Assembly: GCA_019234175.1 (NCBI GenBank)
Contig: JAFALP010000177.1
Location: forward strand, 1 to 5,658
Reading direction: 5' to 3'
Origin: Actinomycetota bacterium
GTDB taxonomy: Bacteria; Actinomycetota; Thermoleophilia; Gaiellales; Gaiellaceae
Length of the DNA stretch: 5,658 nucleotides
Below are positions 4,881 through 5,658 of the stretch, in pieces. The notes below the pieces were generated by a model, which was not told the DNA's origin, did not search any database, and saw only the letters and a list, made by a program, of their open reading frames with translations. The translations under genes were made by a program, and so were the position numbers. Positions within the stretch are counted from its first letter, which is position 1; every line of letters begins with the position of its first letter.

Positions 4881-5658
4881 CGTCCAGACACAGCCGAGGG
4901 TGGAGTGGCAGAGCGGGCGCATCGCGAGTTGGCTCGTCACCGTCGACCACAAGCGCATCGGAATCATGTACATCGCGACGTCGCTCTTCTTCTTCGTGCT
5001 CGGCGGCGTCCTCGCCGTGCTCATGCGCGCGCAGCTGGCGACGCCGGGCGAGAAGTTCCTGACGAAGGGCTCCTACGACGAAGTGCTGACGATGCACGGC
5101 ACGACGATGATCTTCCTGTTCCTCGTGCCGGTGCTCGCCGGCTTCGGCAACTACCTCGTGCCGCTGATGATCGGCGCACGCGACGTCGCGTTCCCGCGGT
5201 TGAACGCGTTGTCGTACTGGCTCTACCTGCTCGGCGGGATCGTCCTGTGGTCGAGCTGGTTCGCCACCGGCGGAACCGCACGCGCGGGCTGGTGGTCCTA
5301 CCCGACGCTGTCCGAGGCGGAGTTCAGCCCCGGTCACGGCCAGGACTACTGGATCCTCAGCATCCACATCCTGTCGCTCGCCTCGCTCGTGGGCGCGATC
5401 AACTTCATCGTCACGATCGTGAACATGCGCGCGCGTGGGATGACGTGGATGCGGATGCCGCTGTTCGTGTGGTCGATCTTCACCTACGCGATCCTGCTGC
5501 TGATCGCGCTGCCGGCCCTGTCGGCGGCGGTGACGATGCTCCTGCTCGATCGGCGCGGCCTGACGCACTTCTTCATCCCGTCGAAGGGCGGGAACGTCGT
5601 GCTCTACCAGCACATGTTCTGGTTCTTCGGGCACCCCGAGGTCTACATCATGGTGCTG
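4870..5658 (+). CDS. coxA: Cytochrome c oxidase subunit I (partial, runs off the window)
   Basis: This is the catalytic subunit of a haem-copper oxidase, which reduces O2 to water at the haem a3/CuB site and pumps protons. The frame opens with GTG at 4870 (MAVDVQTQPR) and is still open at 5658, giving 263 of the roughly 530-600 residues usual for the family. Visible residues are W21 to I30 (WLVTVDHKRI, the classical N-terminal motif), H76 in TMHGTTMIFLF (low-spin haem ligand), and the D-channel set N94, D105 and N112 in GFGNYLVP...ARDVAFPRLN. CuB ligand H255, gate E257 and cross-linked Y259 lie in WFFGHPEVYI. These residues place it among A-family (mitochondrial-like) oxidases. Several membrane helices are evident, among them about 35-52, 79-102, 113-130, 163-185 and 198-225. 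It overlaps coxB by 11 nt, so the two are probably translationally coupled. The remaining CuB and haem ligands lie beyond the window. Confidence 0.97.
   Translation, partial: MAVDVQTQPRVEWQSGRIASWLVTVDHKRIGIMYIATSLFFFVLGGVLAVLMRAQLATPGEKFLTKGSYDEVLTMHGTTMIFLFLVPVLAGFGNYLVPLMIGARDVAFPRLNALSYWLYLLGGIVLWSSWFATGGTARAGWWSYPTLSEAEFSPGHGQDYWILSIHILSLASLVGAINFIVTIVNMRARGMTWMRMPLFVWSIFTYAILLLIALPALSAAVTMLLLDRRGLTHFFIPSKGGNVVLYQHMFWFFGHPEVYIMVL

Noticed and set aside
3881..5062. 393-codon plus-strand frame over coxB and the coxA start
   Set aside because: It is full of Arg/His/Pro runs and overlaps coxB, whose CuA and haem motifs are unambiguous in another frame.
4143..5634. Long minus-strand frames opposite coxB and coxA (293 and 259 codons)
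   Set aside because: They have charged, low-complexity translations without motifs and lie opposite certain oxidase genes.

Overview
The window is GC-rich throughout, with strongly GC-biased third codon positions, and has the look of an actinobacterium. The mix of a Pst transporter, a PhoR/PhoP-type two-component pair with GTTCACC-type 11-bp repeats, and an aa3-type oxidase with a subunit II fused to cytochrome c fits a high-GC actinobacterial lineage, possibly Thermoleophilia-like. That taxonomic placement is inference from composition and gene style only.

Left part (1-1909): the last 33 codons of a phosphate permease subunit (PstA) are followed at 17 nt by a complete PstB ATPase, both on the plus strand. 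A soluble-looking histidine kinase lies convergently on the minus strand (1058-1909). The 77-nt gap between pstB and the kinase holds only a weak hairpin.

Middle (1901-3598): an OmpR/PhoB-family response regulator diverges from the kinase. The gap between them is 65 nt with the preferred regulator start. It carries three consecutive 11-nt units (GTTCACC, CTTCACC, CTTCACT, each plus 4 nt) matching the known actinobacterial PhoP box, and further on a GATAAT -10-like hexamer placed for leaderless transcription. This suggests the pair is PhoR/PhoP-like, controls itself, and probably controls the adjacent pst genes. A RimK/LysX-type ATP-grasp ligase of unknown substrate follows the regulator by 28 nt, with a second, weaker 11-bp-periodic repeat in front of it.

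Right part (3601-5658): a 99-aa protein of unknown function lies on the minus strand. It is convergent with the ATP-grasp gene (2 nt between stop codons) and divergent from an oxidase operon (14 nt between starts). The operon begins with coxB (cytochrome c oxidase subunit II with CuA site and a C-terminal CATCH cytochrome c domain). Its end overlaps the GTG start of coxA (subunit I), which runs off the window after 263 codons with its low-spin haem, CuB and D-channel residues seen so far intact.

Coding is almost continuous and no stretch over 300 bases lacks a gene. I see no rRNA, tRNA, CRISPR array or mobile element. The window is mostly core metabolism. The points most worth a second look are the Pho-box architecture between the divergent kinase and regulator, the kinase without membrane segments, the ATP-grasp gene apparently tied to the Pho locus, and the small unknown protein beside the oxidase operon.
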